Positions 36,822-43,898 of a stretch of DNA of 50,253 bases are shown here, in pieces. Each line of letters starts with the position of its first letter. Position 1 is the stretch's first letter. Made by a program: the position numbers and the translations under genes. Below the pieces are notes generated by a model, which saw nothing but the letters and a program-made list of their open reading frames with translations, searched no databases and was not told the DNA's origin. The stretch lies in the NCBI GenBank assembly GCA_023387235.1, contig JAEWIJ010000279.1, positions 1-50,253 of the forward strand, read 5' to 3'. Origin of the DNA: Pseudomonadota bacterium. GTDB lineage: Bacteria > Pseudomonadota > Alphaproteobacteria > Rhizobiales > Hyphomicrobiaceae.

Positions 36822-36885
36822 TGATGCACAGAGTTGCTTCACACTAGCTTAACAAGAGTCCTGCAACACATTGTAAATATTTACG
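36822..36885 (+). repeat. Right subterminal repeat pair and palindrome
   Basis: tgatgcaca (36822-36830) and aatatttacg (36876-36885) match the two words near attL. The second lies within a perfect 12-bp palindrome, gtaaatatttac (36873-36884). They could be arm sites for the integrase or an excision factor. Confidence 0.4.
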
Positions 36886-36904
36886 TTTCTTTGCTCGGAA
36901 GCTC

Positions 36905-36923
36905 AGTCCTCTTCTGGGCACCA
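36905..36923 (+). repeat. attR: right 19-bp attachment repeat
   Basis: agtcctcttctgggcacca, identical to the 3' end of tRNA-Leu(CAG) at 15372-15390. No tRNA body lies upstream of it, so this copy is a displaced tRNA end that marks the right boundary of the island. A remnant integrase begins about 100 bases further right. Confidence 0.9.
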
Positions 36924-37020
36924 GAACACTGTTCAGTAGGTAGTTTCAAACGGTGTCAGGCAGTGTCATCTAGTGCCGCAAGGCGCTAAATTTCCTCACA
37001 AATATCCTGAATGGGATTGC

Positions 37021-37215
37021 CAGCCGGTTTCAGGTGATCTCAAGAATTTAGGGGTATTTTTCGTGGTATCGCCCAGCCCGCGAGGCGGGCAGCAGGTTGT
37101 GGATGTACAAGTATCAGTTCGGCGGCAAGCGGCGCACGCTGAGCATTGGGCCATATCCGACGATCACCCTCGCCATAGCCCGTGACCGTCGCGTGGATGC
37201 ACGTCGCTTGCCCGC
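37021..37215 (+). pseudogene. Frameshifted N-terminal remnant of a P4-type integrase
   Basis: In one frame the sequence reads SGDLKNLGVFFVVSPSPRGG, resembling the start of the DUF4102/P4-integrase N-domain (SDG-GL-LLV-PSGGK). After a frameshift near 37090 it continues WMYKYQFGGKRRTLSIGPYP and TITLAIARDRRVDARRLPAEG, an excellent match to the same domain. No catalytic domain follows; NnrS begins on the other strand about 110 bases on. The position just outside attR is where an integrase of another element using the same tRNA would be. It differs in family from the island's intact integrase. Bases 37216-37324 show nothing further. Confidence 0.82.
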
Positions 37216-37324
37216 TGAGGGCACAGCCCGTCGCAGCACAAACAGCGGTGCCCGACGTAAGGCCCGTCTCCATTTGCAGCGCCATCCGCCCCGAGGCTCG
37301 GTCAAGATGGATGGTGGCCAGGCG

Positions 37325-38506
37325 TTATGCCCGTCGCCGCAACAACAGCGGACCAAAGGCGATAACGAAGCCGCCGAATGCAGCGACCCACGCTGTTGCC
37401 GAGAGATGCAGCATCGGCTCGCGCAGCAGGTCGAACGCTGCCGAGATGCGCGCCAGCGCAGATACGATTACTGCTAGGTATATGAATTGAATTTGCCGCG
37501 TCGCGGTGAGCGGTCGGCCCGTGTGGCCGAGGCTCGCCCGCGTCATGACGGCGAGCGTCATGGTGCCGATTGCTCCGGCCGTCCAGCCGTGCAGCGCGCC
37601 TGACGGGGCAACGACGTCGGGGCGCACGATGCCGAGCGCGAGCAGGAAGAAGCCGATCGGAACGAACGCGTAGGCGAGGTGAAGGATCAGGACGAGCGGC
37701 TCGGCGACGGTGCGCTCGCCGCACCAGCGTGCGAGCCGCGCGCCATTCAGAAGGCCGGCAGCAAGAGCAAGAATGGCCGTGGCAGTGGCGTGCGGAGCGC
37801 CGACCCAGCCGACAAGGGCAGTGCCGCTGACAATCATGACGACGGCATCGAAGCGGCCGAACGGCGCCGGCAATCGGCCGGGTTGGCGGCGCGCAAGCCA
37901 GTTGCGCGTGAAGCTCGGAATGATGCGACCTCCGATCAGCATGATTAGCAGGATCGTCGCGCCGACCCCGAGACGGATACCATGCCCGCTGCCCAGTCCC
38001 TCGTTCGCCTCTAGGTGGAACCAGCCGTTGCCGATCAGAAGCAGCGTGACGCCCGCCAGAACCTTCAGATTGCTCGTGTTGCCGCTCGCGAAGATCTCGC
38101 GCGCAATCACACTGCCGAGAATTGCCAGGAACGCCATGTCGACCGCCACCGCGAGCCAGGCTCCGAGGAGGTGCGAGAAGAAGATCGTCATGCGACCGGC
38201 GCACCAGACGAAGAAGAGAAGCGCCAGGCGAGTGCCGACGATCGGCAGGCGCCCGATCCAGTTCGGTACAGCCGTGAGAAGGAATCCGGCCACGATCGCG
38301 GGCACGTAGCCGAAGACGAGCTCATGCGTGTGCCAGTCGATCGGCGCGAGCGTACTCGGGAGTGACAGGTGGCCGCCCAGTATCGGCAGCCAGAGGGCAA
38401 CCGCGATCGCCGCCCATAGTGCGCCGAACAGGAAGAACGGACGGAAACCGTAGCTGAACACCGCCGGACCGGCATAGGCGCGGATCTGTGCGGCACTCGT
38501 GCTCAT
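37325..38506 (-). CDS. nnrS: NnrS family membrane protein
   Basis: About 393 residues from the ATG at 38506 (MSTSAAQIRAYAGPAVFSYG), with roughly twelve membrane helices. The opening FSYGFRPFFLFGALWAAIAV, HTHELVFGYVPAIVAGFLLT and the middle GGRIIPSFTRNWL are characteristic of NnrS, a heme- and copper-binding protein linked to nitric-oxide stress and denitrification. The histidines in WHTHELVFG are likely metal ligands. It reads in the same direction as the nar genes but is separated from them by the plus-strand DUF454 gene. The last residues lie close to integrase debris, so the island side has not damaged it. Confidence 0.93.
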   Translation of the reverse strand: MSTSAAQIRAYAGPAVFSYGFRPFFLFGALWAAIAVALWLPILGGHLSLPSTLAPIDWHTHELVFGYVPAIVAGFLLTAVPNWIGRLPIVGTRLALLFFVWCAGRMTIFFSHLLGAWLAVAVDMAFLAILGSVIAREIFASGNTSNLKVLAGVTLLLIGNGWFHLEANEGLGSGHGIRLGVGATILLIMLIGGRIIPSFTRNWLARRQPGRLPAPFGRFDAVVMIVSGTALVGWVGAPHATATAILALAAGLLNGARLARWCGERTVAEPLVLILHLAYAFVPIGFFLLALGIVRPDVVAPSGALHGWTAGAIGTMTLAVMTRASLGHTGRPLTATRQIQFIYLAVIVSALARISAAFDLLREPMLHLSATAWVAAFGGFVIAFGPLLLRRRA

Positions 38507-38608
38507 GGTCGGCTCCTGCGTGGTCTCGTATGGTGGACAGGCGTGGCCGTTGCCGGTTGGATATCGCGCGCGCTTGCCGCCCCGCACAGCGGAGGAGAGT
38601 GAAAGCGA

Positions 38609-38980
38609 ATGCCGGTTCGAGCACTTTGGCTCACCCTGGGTCTCGTCTCTACGGCGTGCGGCATTGCTGGCGTCGTTCTCCCGCTCGTCCCCACCACGCC
38701 TTTCCTGCTGCTCTCGGCGTACGCGTTCGCTCGATCATCTCCGCGCCTGCACAACTGGCTCGTAACGCATCCACAGCTGGGTCCACCCATTGCGCACTGG
38801 AACAGGCACGGTGCCATCAGTCGTCGCCCGAAGATGGCGGCCGTGGCGGTCATGGCGGCGACGTTCATGACAAGCATGTTTCTCGGCGTCTCCGGTACCA
38901 TCCTCGCCACTCAGGCGGCTGTCCTCGGCGGCGCGGCGGCGTTCGTCCTAACGCGCCCCGAGGGACCATCGGCCGGCTAG
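38609..38980 (+). CDS. DUF454 (YbaN-like) inner membrane protein
   Basis: A 123-residue membrane protein. The N-terminal GLVSTACGIAGVVLPLVPTT and FLLLSAYAFARSSPRLHNWL are the DUF454 signature. A second hydrophobic pair follows at MAAVAVMAATFMTSMFLGV. A GGAGGAGAG ribosome site precedes the ATG. It diverges from nnrS over about 100 bases and its stop overlaps that of the DUF2478 gene by 4 bases. The family's function is not established, though neighbours often involve nitrogen-oxide metabolism. Confidence 0.9.
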   Translation: MPVRALWLTLGLVSTACGIAGVVLPLVPTTPFLLLSAYAFARSSPRLHNWLVTHPQLGPPIAHWNRHGAISRRPKMAAVAVMAATFMTSMFLGVSGTILATQAAVLGGAAAFVLTRPEGPSAG

Positions 38981-39573
38981 TTGCCGAGCGCGCGCAGCGC
39001 GATCGCCACGGATGAAGGCGCGGTGGACTGCCCGGTGTGTGTGGCCAATCCGAGGCTTCGGCAAAGGTCGACGGCGTCAGCCGGCATGTCAGCGAACATG
39101 TGCTCGACGGCGAGTTCGCCTGCGAAACTGCGCCACGAGTCCAGGTTGCCGTAGGGCACCGCGACCAGAACCGGCACGCCGATCTCGACCGCATCGACGA
39201 TCAGGGAGCGGCAGCCGCCGCCTTCGCATTCCGTCTTGCCGAACTTGTTGACGATGAGCAGATCCGGCTCCGCGCCGAGGGCATCGCGCACGCGCGCTGC
39301 CGCATTGAGCAGCGCGTCCACATCGAGGCGGCAGCCGCGAGCACTTTCGCCACGGTCCTGGGAGATTGCCACGGTCTCGCCGGTCGTCAGGTCCTGCATC
39401 AGCATGTCGCAACGCGAGCGTCCGGTGCGGATCCTTTCGCGCTGGATCAGGCCGGCGAGACGGCGGCCCGCCGACGCGAGATGATCGATGATGCCATCGA
39501 GCACGGGGCCGACGCGCGCACCGTCTCCATAGACAATCGCAACGATGGGGGCCGATGGGGTGATCGCGGGCAT
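38977..39573 (-). CDS. DUF2478 family protein
   Basis: A 198-residue soluble protein. The N-terminal IVAIVYGDGARVGPVLDGII, then GRSRCDMLMQDLTTGETVAI and SQDRGESARGCRLD, with LLIVNKFGKTECEGGGCRSL in the middle, match the DUF2478 family. That family resembles P-loop-like nucleotide-binding proteins found next to molybdate or nitrate genes. The Cys residues in KTECEGGGCR might bind metal. It is the downstream member of the nar group, 82 bases after the small Cys/His-tailed gene. Nitrate reductase needs molybdenum cofactor, so a supporting role in Mo handling is plausible but inferred. Confidence 0.85.
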   Translation of the reverse strand: MPAITPSAPIVAIVYGDGARVGPVLDGIIDHLASAGRRLAGLIQRERIRTGRSRCDMLMQDLTTGETVAISQDRGESARGCRLDVDALLNAAARVRDALGAEPDLLIVNKFGKTECEGGGCRSLIVDAVEIGVPVLVAVPYGNLDSWRSFAGELAVEHMFADMPADAVDLCRSLGLATHTGQSTAPSSVAIALRALGN

Positions 39574-39655
39574 AGTGGTCTCTCCCGAAGTGCGTCAGAA
39601 AGGGCGAAAGGAGCGGCGGGCTGCCGGGTTCGTCATGGGATGCGCGCGTGCGGCC

Positions 39656-40000
39656 TCAATGGTCGTGCTTGGCATGACCGTCGCAGGTGCAGTCCGCGTG
39701 GGGTGGAGGCGGCCCTTTCACAGCGTCGGCTTTGAGCGCCCAGCGGATCATGCGCTCGAGGGCGGTCTTCGCGGGATCCGCGCTGCGCTCCATCGCGGTC
39801 ATCAGTCCCAGCCAATCCTCGTCACTGCCGAGAGCGGCGAAACGATGCGCGGCGTTGGCGACATACTCGCCAGGGTTCTCTCCGTAGCGCTCGCCCGTGG
39901 CTTGCACCTCGGCAAAGAGAACGATGTCGCCGAGCGCTTCGAGCGCGGAGGCGGCGTCATTCTCGGATGCCAGATGATCCATCAGCGTGCCGAGCTGCAT
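39656..40000 (-). CDS. Small nar-cluster protein with Cys/His-rich tail
   Basis: A 114-residue soluble helical protein from the ATG at 40000 (MQLGTLMDHLASENDAASAL); a start at 40039 would overlap ppiC. The body (ALGDIVLFAEVQATGERYGE, then YVANAAHRFAALGSDEDWLG) is unfamiliar to me. The tail PPPPHADCTCDGHAKHDH is strikingly rich in Cys, His and Asp and could bind a metal. It lies 10 bases from the ppiC stop and is surely in the nar operon. I do not recognise a family or function. Confidence 0.72.
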   Translation of the reverse strand: MQLGTLMDHLASENDAASALEALGDIVLFAEVQATGERYGENPGEYVANAAHRFAALGSDEDWLGLMTAMERSADPAKTALERMIRWALKADAVKGPPPPHADCTCDGHAKHDH

Positions 40001-40010
40001 AGCCGGTCTC

Positions 40011-40862
40011 CTATTGCACGAGGGGGGTAGCGGAGGCATCGAAGGCGACGCCGGTGATCTCGGCGCGGCCTGCGAGGATGGAGATGTACTGGCGGATCGC
40101 GGTGCGCCGCACCTTCTCGTCGAGCCAGGCGGCGATGCGCGACTGCACCATATCGAACGGCAGCTCGCGCCCTTCTATGCGCCGATCGACGGCGACGACA
40201 TGGAATCCGTACCGGCTCTCAATGGCACGAGGTGCGACCTCGCCGACGGGCAGCGATGCAAGTTCCCGCTCGAACTCGGGGACTGTCTGGCCAGGACCGA
40301 TCTGCCCGAGATTGCCGCCCGACGCGCCGGAGGGACAGGCGGATTGGCTGCGGGCCACGTCGTCGAAGGTGGCAGGATCGTGTCTTAGCGCCGCGATGAT
40401 CGCATCGGCCTGCTCGCGCGCGGCGCGGCGTGCGCCGTGGTCACCGGCCGGCGTCGTTAGCAGGATGTGGCGCACCTCGTACAGGTCGGGCGTGCGCAGT
40501 CGCCGGCGGTTGGCCTCGTAGTAGCGCAGGCAGGCTGCAGCATCGGCGGTCGGCGTCCGAACTTCGCGTTCGACGAGCTGTCGCACGAGCGCTTCCTCGT
40601 CGGTCTCGCGCCGACCCTCCTCATCCGCGAGCGGATCCGGCTCAAGGTTCAGCCGGCGCGCTTCCTGCAGCAGCAGCTCGCGGACGACGAGCGCACGCGC
40701 GGCGGCGAGCCACGCATCGATTGGCTTTGTCGCCGGATGGTTCTGCGTCTCCCGCGCGATGGCCGCACGAGATATGACGACGCCGTTCGCGCTGATGGGC
40801 TTCTGCCTGGTGGTAATCGCGGGTTTGACGGAGCACCCGTGGGTCGCTTGCTGTGTGCTCAT
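40011..40862 (-). CDS. Parvulin-type peptidyl-prolyl isomerase, nar-linked (PpiC)
   Basis: A 283-residue protein from the ATG at 40862; a longer open frame upstream overlaps narI and is rejected. An N-terminal helical region (IDAWLAAARALVVRELLLQE) resembles NifM-type or SurA-like chaperone helices. The parvulin domain follows: YEVRHILLTTPAGD, FDDVARSQSACPSGASGGNL, GQTVPEFERELASL and SRYGFHVVAVDRR. No clear signal peptide is seen. It starts 6 bases after narI's stop, so it belongs to the nar operon. By analogy with NifM it may help maturation of the reductase; this is inference. Confidence 0.88.
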   Translation of the reverse strand: MSTQQATHGCSVKPAITTRQKPISANGVVISRAAIARETQNHPATKPIDAWLAAARALVVRELLLQEARRLNLEPDPLADEEGRRETDEEALVRQLVEREVRTPTADAAACLRYYEANRRRLRTPDLYEVRHILLTTPAGDHGARRAAREQADAIIAALRHDPATFDDVARSQSACPSGASGGNLGQIGPGQTVPEFERELASLPVGEVAPRAIESRYGFHVVAVDRRIEGRELPFDMVQSRIAAWLDEKVRRTAIRQYISILAGRAEITGVAFDASATPLVQ

Positions 40863-40867
40863 GGGTT

Positions 40868-41596
40868 TTACTCGGCGGGTTCGATGGTACGGCGCGCAGT
40901 CTCGTGCCCGAGAGGGCGGCGCGTGCGGACGACCTGATATCCGCGCCGGCCGAGATACCAGACCGGCGCCGACCAGATGTGGACGAGACGCGAGAAGGGA
41001 AACACGAGGAAGATCGTCATCCCGAGGACGAGATGCGCGAGGAATGGCCATTCGAGGCCCTGCAGCGTCCGGGCGTCGACCGGCTGCAGCGTCACGATGC
41101 CCTGCGCCCAGTGCGAGAGCGTGAGCATCGCCGATCCGTCGCGGTGGCCGAGCGAGAACGGGAGCGTGATGAGGCCCAGCGAGAGCTGCACCCAGAGGAT
41201 GATGAGCACCGCGAGATCCATGAAAGTCGACGTCTGGCGGATGCGGGCGTCGAACAGGCGGCGATGCAGCAACAGCGTCAGGCCGACGAAGCACGCCGTG
41301 CCGGCAATGCCGCCGGCGATCACCGCCACGATCTGCTTCTGCGGAACGGTCATGACGAGCGTATAGACCGACGTCGGCGTCAGCAGGCCGACCGTATGGC
41401 CGAAGAAGAGGAACAGGATGCCGAAGTGGAAGAGATTGGAGCCCCAGTAGAGCTGACGCTTGCGCAGCATCTGGCTCGAGCTCGCCTTCCAGCTGTACTG
41501 GTCACGGTCGAAGCGGATCAGGCTGCCGATGATGAAAGTGGTCAGGCAGAAGTAGGGATACCAGACGAAGAGGATGGTGTAGATCGCGTCGCGCAT
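40868..41596 (-). CDS. narI: Respiratory nitrate reductase gamma subunit NarI
   Basis: A 242-residue membrane cytochrome b subunit with five hydrophobic segments. It starts at the ATG at 41596, MRDAIYTILFVWYPYFCLTT. The histidines in SNLFHFGILFLFFGHTVGLL and in the C-terminal LAHLVLGMTIFLVFPFSRLVH are the expected heme b ligands. It oxidises quinol and passes electrons to NarH. The C-terminus is basic and cytoplasmic (RRGYQVVRTRRPLGHE). It lies in the order narG-H-J-I with 11 bases to narJ. Confidence 0.96.
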   Translation of the reverse strand: MRDAIYTILFVWYPYFCLTTFIIGSLIRFDRDQYSWKASSSQMLRKRQLYWGSNLFHFGILFLFFGHTVGLLTPTSVYTLVMTVPQKQIVAVIAGGIAGTACFVGLTLLLHRRLFDARIRQTSTFMDLAVLIILWVQLSLGLITLPFSLGHRDGSAMLTLSHWAQGIVTLQPVDARTLQGLEWPFLAHLVLGMTIFLVFPFSRLVHIWSAPVWYLGRRGYQVVRTRRPLGHETARRTIEPAE

Positions 41597-41607
41597 GGCT
41601 CGGTTCC

Positions 41608-42360
41608 TTACGCGCGGTGGGCGGGAGATGTGGTGATGATGGTGCGGGGACCGCTCGACGGCGCGGGCTCGGTGCCGGGCGCAGGGCGGCGCGCCTGACG
41701 CAGCTTGGATGCGAGCGTGTCGACGCCGCATGAGCTCTGCGCCGCTCCCGGACCAAACATGACTTCCTCATCCATCCAGGCCGCGTCGAGCGCTTCGAGG
41801 TCGTCGGGCTCGGCATCCGGCTCCTCGCGCAATGCCGCCAGCGCGACCTCGTCGAGCTTCGCCTTGGAGATGGCGACGAGGGCCGAGAAGACGGCGGCAT
41901 AGGGCGACTTGCGCTTGATCAGCCGCTCCTTGAGCGCGGCGAGGACATGCCCGGGCTGGCCGACCAGCTCGATGGCTTCGGCCGGGGCCTGCGTCGCCGC
42001 GTACTCGAGGAACAGCGGCAGGAAGTCCGGCAGCTCTGCCGTCGTGGGCGTATAGCCGCCATCCTCGTAGAGCTTGATGAGGTCGACCATCGCCTGGCCG
42101 CGGTCGCGGCTTTCCCCGTGCTCGTGCTCGAAGAGATGGAGCGACAGCGAGCGCGTGCGATCGAACAGCAGGATGTAGCGCTCCTGTGCGTCGAAGAGGT
42201 CGCGTGCGGTTATGTCGTCGATGAGGGCGCCGACAGCGGCGAGATCGTGCCGCTTGAGCACGCCCTCGCGCGCGAGGACGGACTTCAGCTCCGGCGCGGC
42301 AGCCTGGATTTCCTCGCTCGGATAGGTGAGCAGGACGGAGAGAACCTTGAGCGTCTTCAT
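41608..42360 (-). CDS. narJ: Nitrate reductase molybdenum-cofactor assembly chaperone NarJ
   Basis: A 250-residue TorD/NarJ-family chaperone that binds NarG before membrane assembly and Mo-cofactor insertion. Family parts are MKTLKVLSVLLTYPSEEIQA, LFDRTRSLSLHLFEHEHGES, RGQAMVDLIKLYEDGGY, and ELPDFLPLFLEYAATQ. The start is the ATG at 42360, two bases from the narH stop. The C-terminal 40 residues are Pro/Ala/Ser-rich (RPAPGTEPAPSSGPR) and look disordered. Confidence 0.95.
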   Translation of the reverse strand: MKTLKVLSVLLTYPSEEIQAAAPELKSVLAREGVLKRHDLAAVGALIDDITARDLFDAQERYILLFDRTRSLSLHLFEHEHGESRDRGQAMVDLIKLYEDGGYTPTTAELPDFLPLFLEYAATQAPAEAIELVGQPGHVLAALKERLIKRKSPYAAVFSALVAISKAKLDEVALAALREEPDAEPDDLEALDAAWMDEEVMFGPGAAQSSCGVDTLASKLRQARRPAPGTEPAPSSGPRTIITTSPAHRA

Positions 42361-42362
42361 GA

Positions 42363-43886
42363 TCAGGCCTCCACCTTCGGGCGATCGTTCTTTCGCTTCA
42401 CGCCGCCGAACAGGTTGACGCGGCTGTCGCTCGGCAGGCAGCCATCGCCGAACGTGAAGCCGCACTGGCCGCGCAGCTCGTAGGCGTCCTGCGTGACCTC
42501 GCGATGCGTGGTCGGGATGACGAAGCGGTCCTCGTAGTTGGCGATCGCCATCACGTGGTACATCTCCTCGATCTGCACGCCCGTAAGTCCGACCTTTCGC
42601 GCGATCGCTTCGTCGATCACGCCGTCGATGGTCTTGGCCCTCATGTAGGCGCGCATCGCGAGCATGCGCTCGAGACCCGTGGCAACGGGCTTTTCGTCAC
42701 CCGCCGTCAGAAGGTTGGCGAGATACTTGAGCGGAATGCGGAGCGAGCGGACGTCGGGCATGGCGCCCTCCGTTCCCATCTTTCCGGCTTCGGCAGCGGC
42801 GGTGATCGGCGAGAGAGGCGGCACGTACCAGACCATGGGCAGCGTGCGGTACTCGGGATGAAGCGGGAAGGCGACCTTCCATTCCATCGCCATCTTCCAG
42901 ATCGGCGACTTGCGCGCCGCCTCGAGCCAGGCATCGGGTACGCCGTCGGCGCGCGCCTGCGCGATCACGGCCGGGTCGCTCGGATCGAGAAACAGCTTGA
43001 GCTGGGCCTCGTAGAGATCCTGCTCGTCGGGCACGCTCGCCGCTTCCTCGATGCGGTCCGCATCGTAGAGGACGACGCCGAGATAGCGGATCCGCCCGAC
43101 GCAGGTCTCCGAGCAGACCGTCGGCTGGCCGGCTTCGATGCGCGGATAGCAGAAGATGCACTTCTCGCTCTTGCCGCTCGACCAGTTGAAATAGATCTTC
43201 TTGTACGGACAGCCTGACACGCACATGCGCCAGCCGCGGCATTTGTCCTGGTCGATGAGAACGATGCCGTCCTCCTCGCGCTTGTAGATCGCGCCGGAGG
43301 GGCACGCCGCGACGCACGCCGGGTTGAGGCAGTGCTCGCAGAGCCGCGGCAGGTACATCATGAACGTGTTCTCGAATTGGCCGTAGATCTCCTTCTGCAC
43401 GCCTTCGAAGTTCACGTCGGCGGAGCGCTTCGAGAATTCGCCACCGAGGATTTCCTCCCAGTTCGGCCCCCACTCGATTTTCTCCATGCGTTGGCCGGAG
43501 ATCAGCGAGCGCGGTCTCGCGGTCGGGAACGCCTGGAGCTCGGGCGCCTTCTGCAGGTGCTCGTAGTCGAAGGTGAAGGGCTCGTAGTAATCGTCGATCT
43601 CGGGCAGGTCCGGGTTGGCGAAGATGTTGGCGAGAATACGCCACTTGCCGCCGATGCGCGGCTCGATCCGGCCGTTGCGCTTACGCTTCCAGCCGCCGTT
43701 CCAGCGATCCTGGTTCTCCCATTCCTTGGGATAGCCGATGCCCGGCTTGGTCTCGACGTTGTTGAACCACGCGTATTCCATGCCTTCGCGGTTGGTCCAC
43801 ACGTTCTTGCAGGTGACCGAGCAGGTATGACAGCCGATGCACTTGTCGAGGTTCAGTACCATCGCGATCTGAGCGCGAATTTTCAT
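42363..43886 (-). CDS. narH: Respiratory nitrate reductase beta subunit NarH
   Basis: A 507-residue iron-sulfur electron-transfer subunit. The N-terminal cluster motif is CIGCHTCSVTC (Cys16, 19, 22, 26). The second is CEHCLNPACVAACP. The third, CRGWRMCVSGCP, has Trp where a fourth Cys would be, the known signature of the 3Fe-4S cluster of NarH. The last is CIFCYPRIEAGQPTVCSETC. It carries electrons from NarI heme to NarG in the cytoplasm. It starts at the ATG at 43886, 12 bases from narG. Confidence 0.97.
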   Translation of the reverse strand: MKIRAQIAMVLNLDKCIGCHTCSVTCKNVWTNREGMEYAWFNNVETKPGIGYPKEWENQDRWNGGWKRKRNGRIEPRIGGKWRILANIFANPDLPEIDDYYEPFTFDYEHLQKAPELQAFPTARPRSLISGQRMEKIEWGPNWEEILGGEFSKRSADVNFEGVQKEIYGQFENTFMMYLPRLCEHCLNPACVAACPSGAIYKREEDGIVLIDQDKCRGWRMCVSGCPYKKIYFNWSSGKSEKCIFCYPRIEAGQPTVCSETCVGRIRYLGVVLYDADRIEEAASVPDEQDLYEAQLKLFLDPSDPAVIAQARADGVPDAWLEAARKSPIWKMAMEWKVAFPLHPEYRTLPMVWYVPPLSPITAAAEAGKMGTEGAMPDVRSLRIPLKYLANLLTAGDEKPVATGLERMLAMRAYMRAKTIDGVIDEAIARKVGLTGVQIEEMYHVMAIANYEDRFVIPTTHREVTQDAYELRGQCGFTFGDGCLPSDSRVNLFGGVKRKNDRPKVEA

Positions 43887-43898
43887 TTCTATCGTCCT

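Noticed and set aside
38507..38608. FNR/NnrR-type site between nnrS and the DUF454 gene
   Set aside because: I looked for TTGAT-N4-ATCAA-like dyads and found none good enough; any such site for narK would be outside the window.
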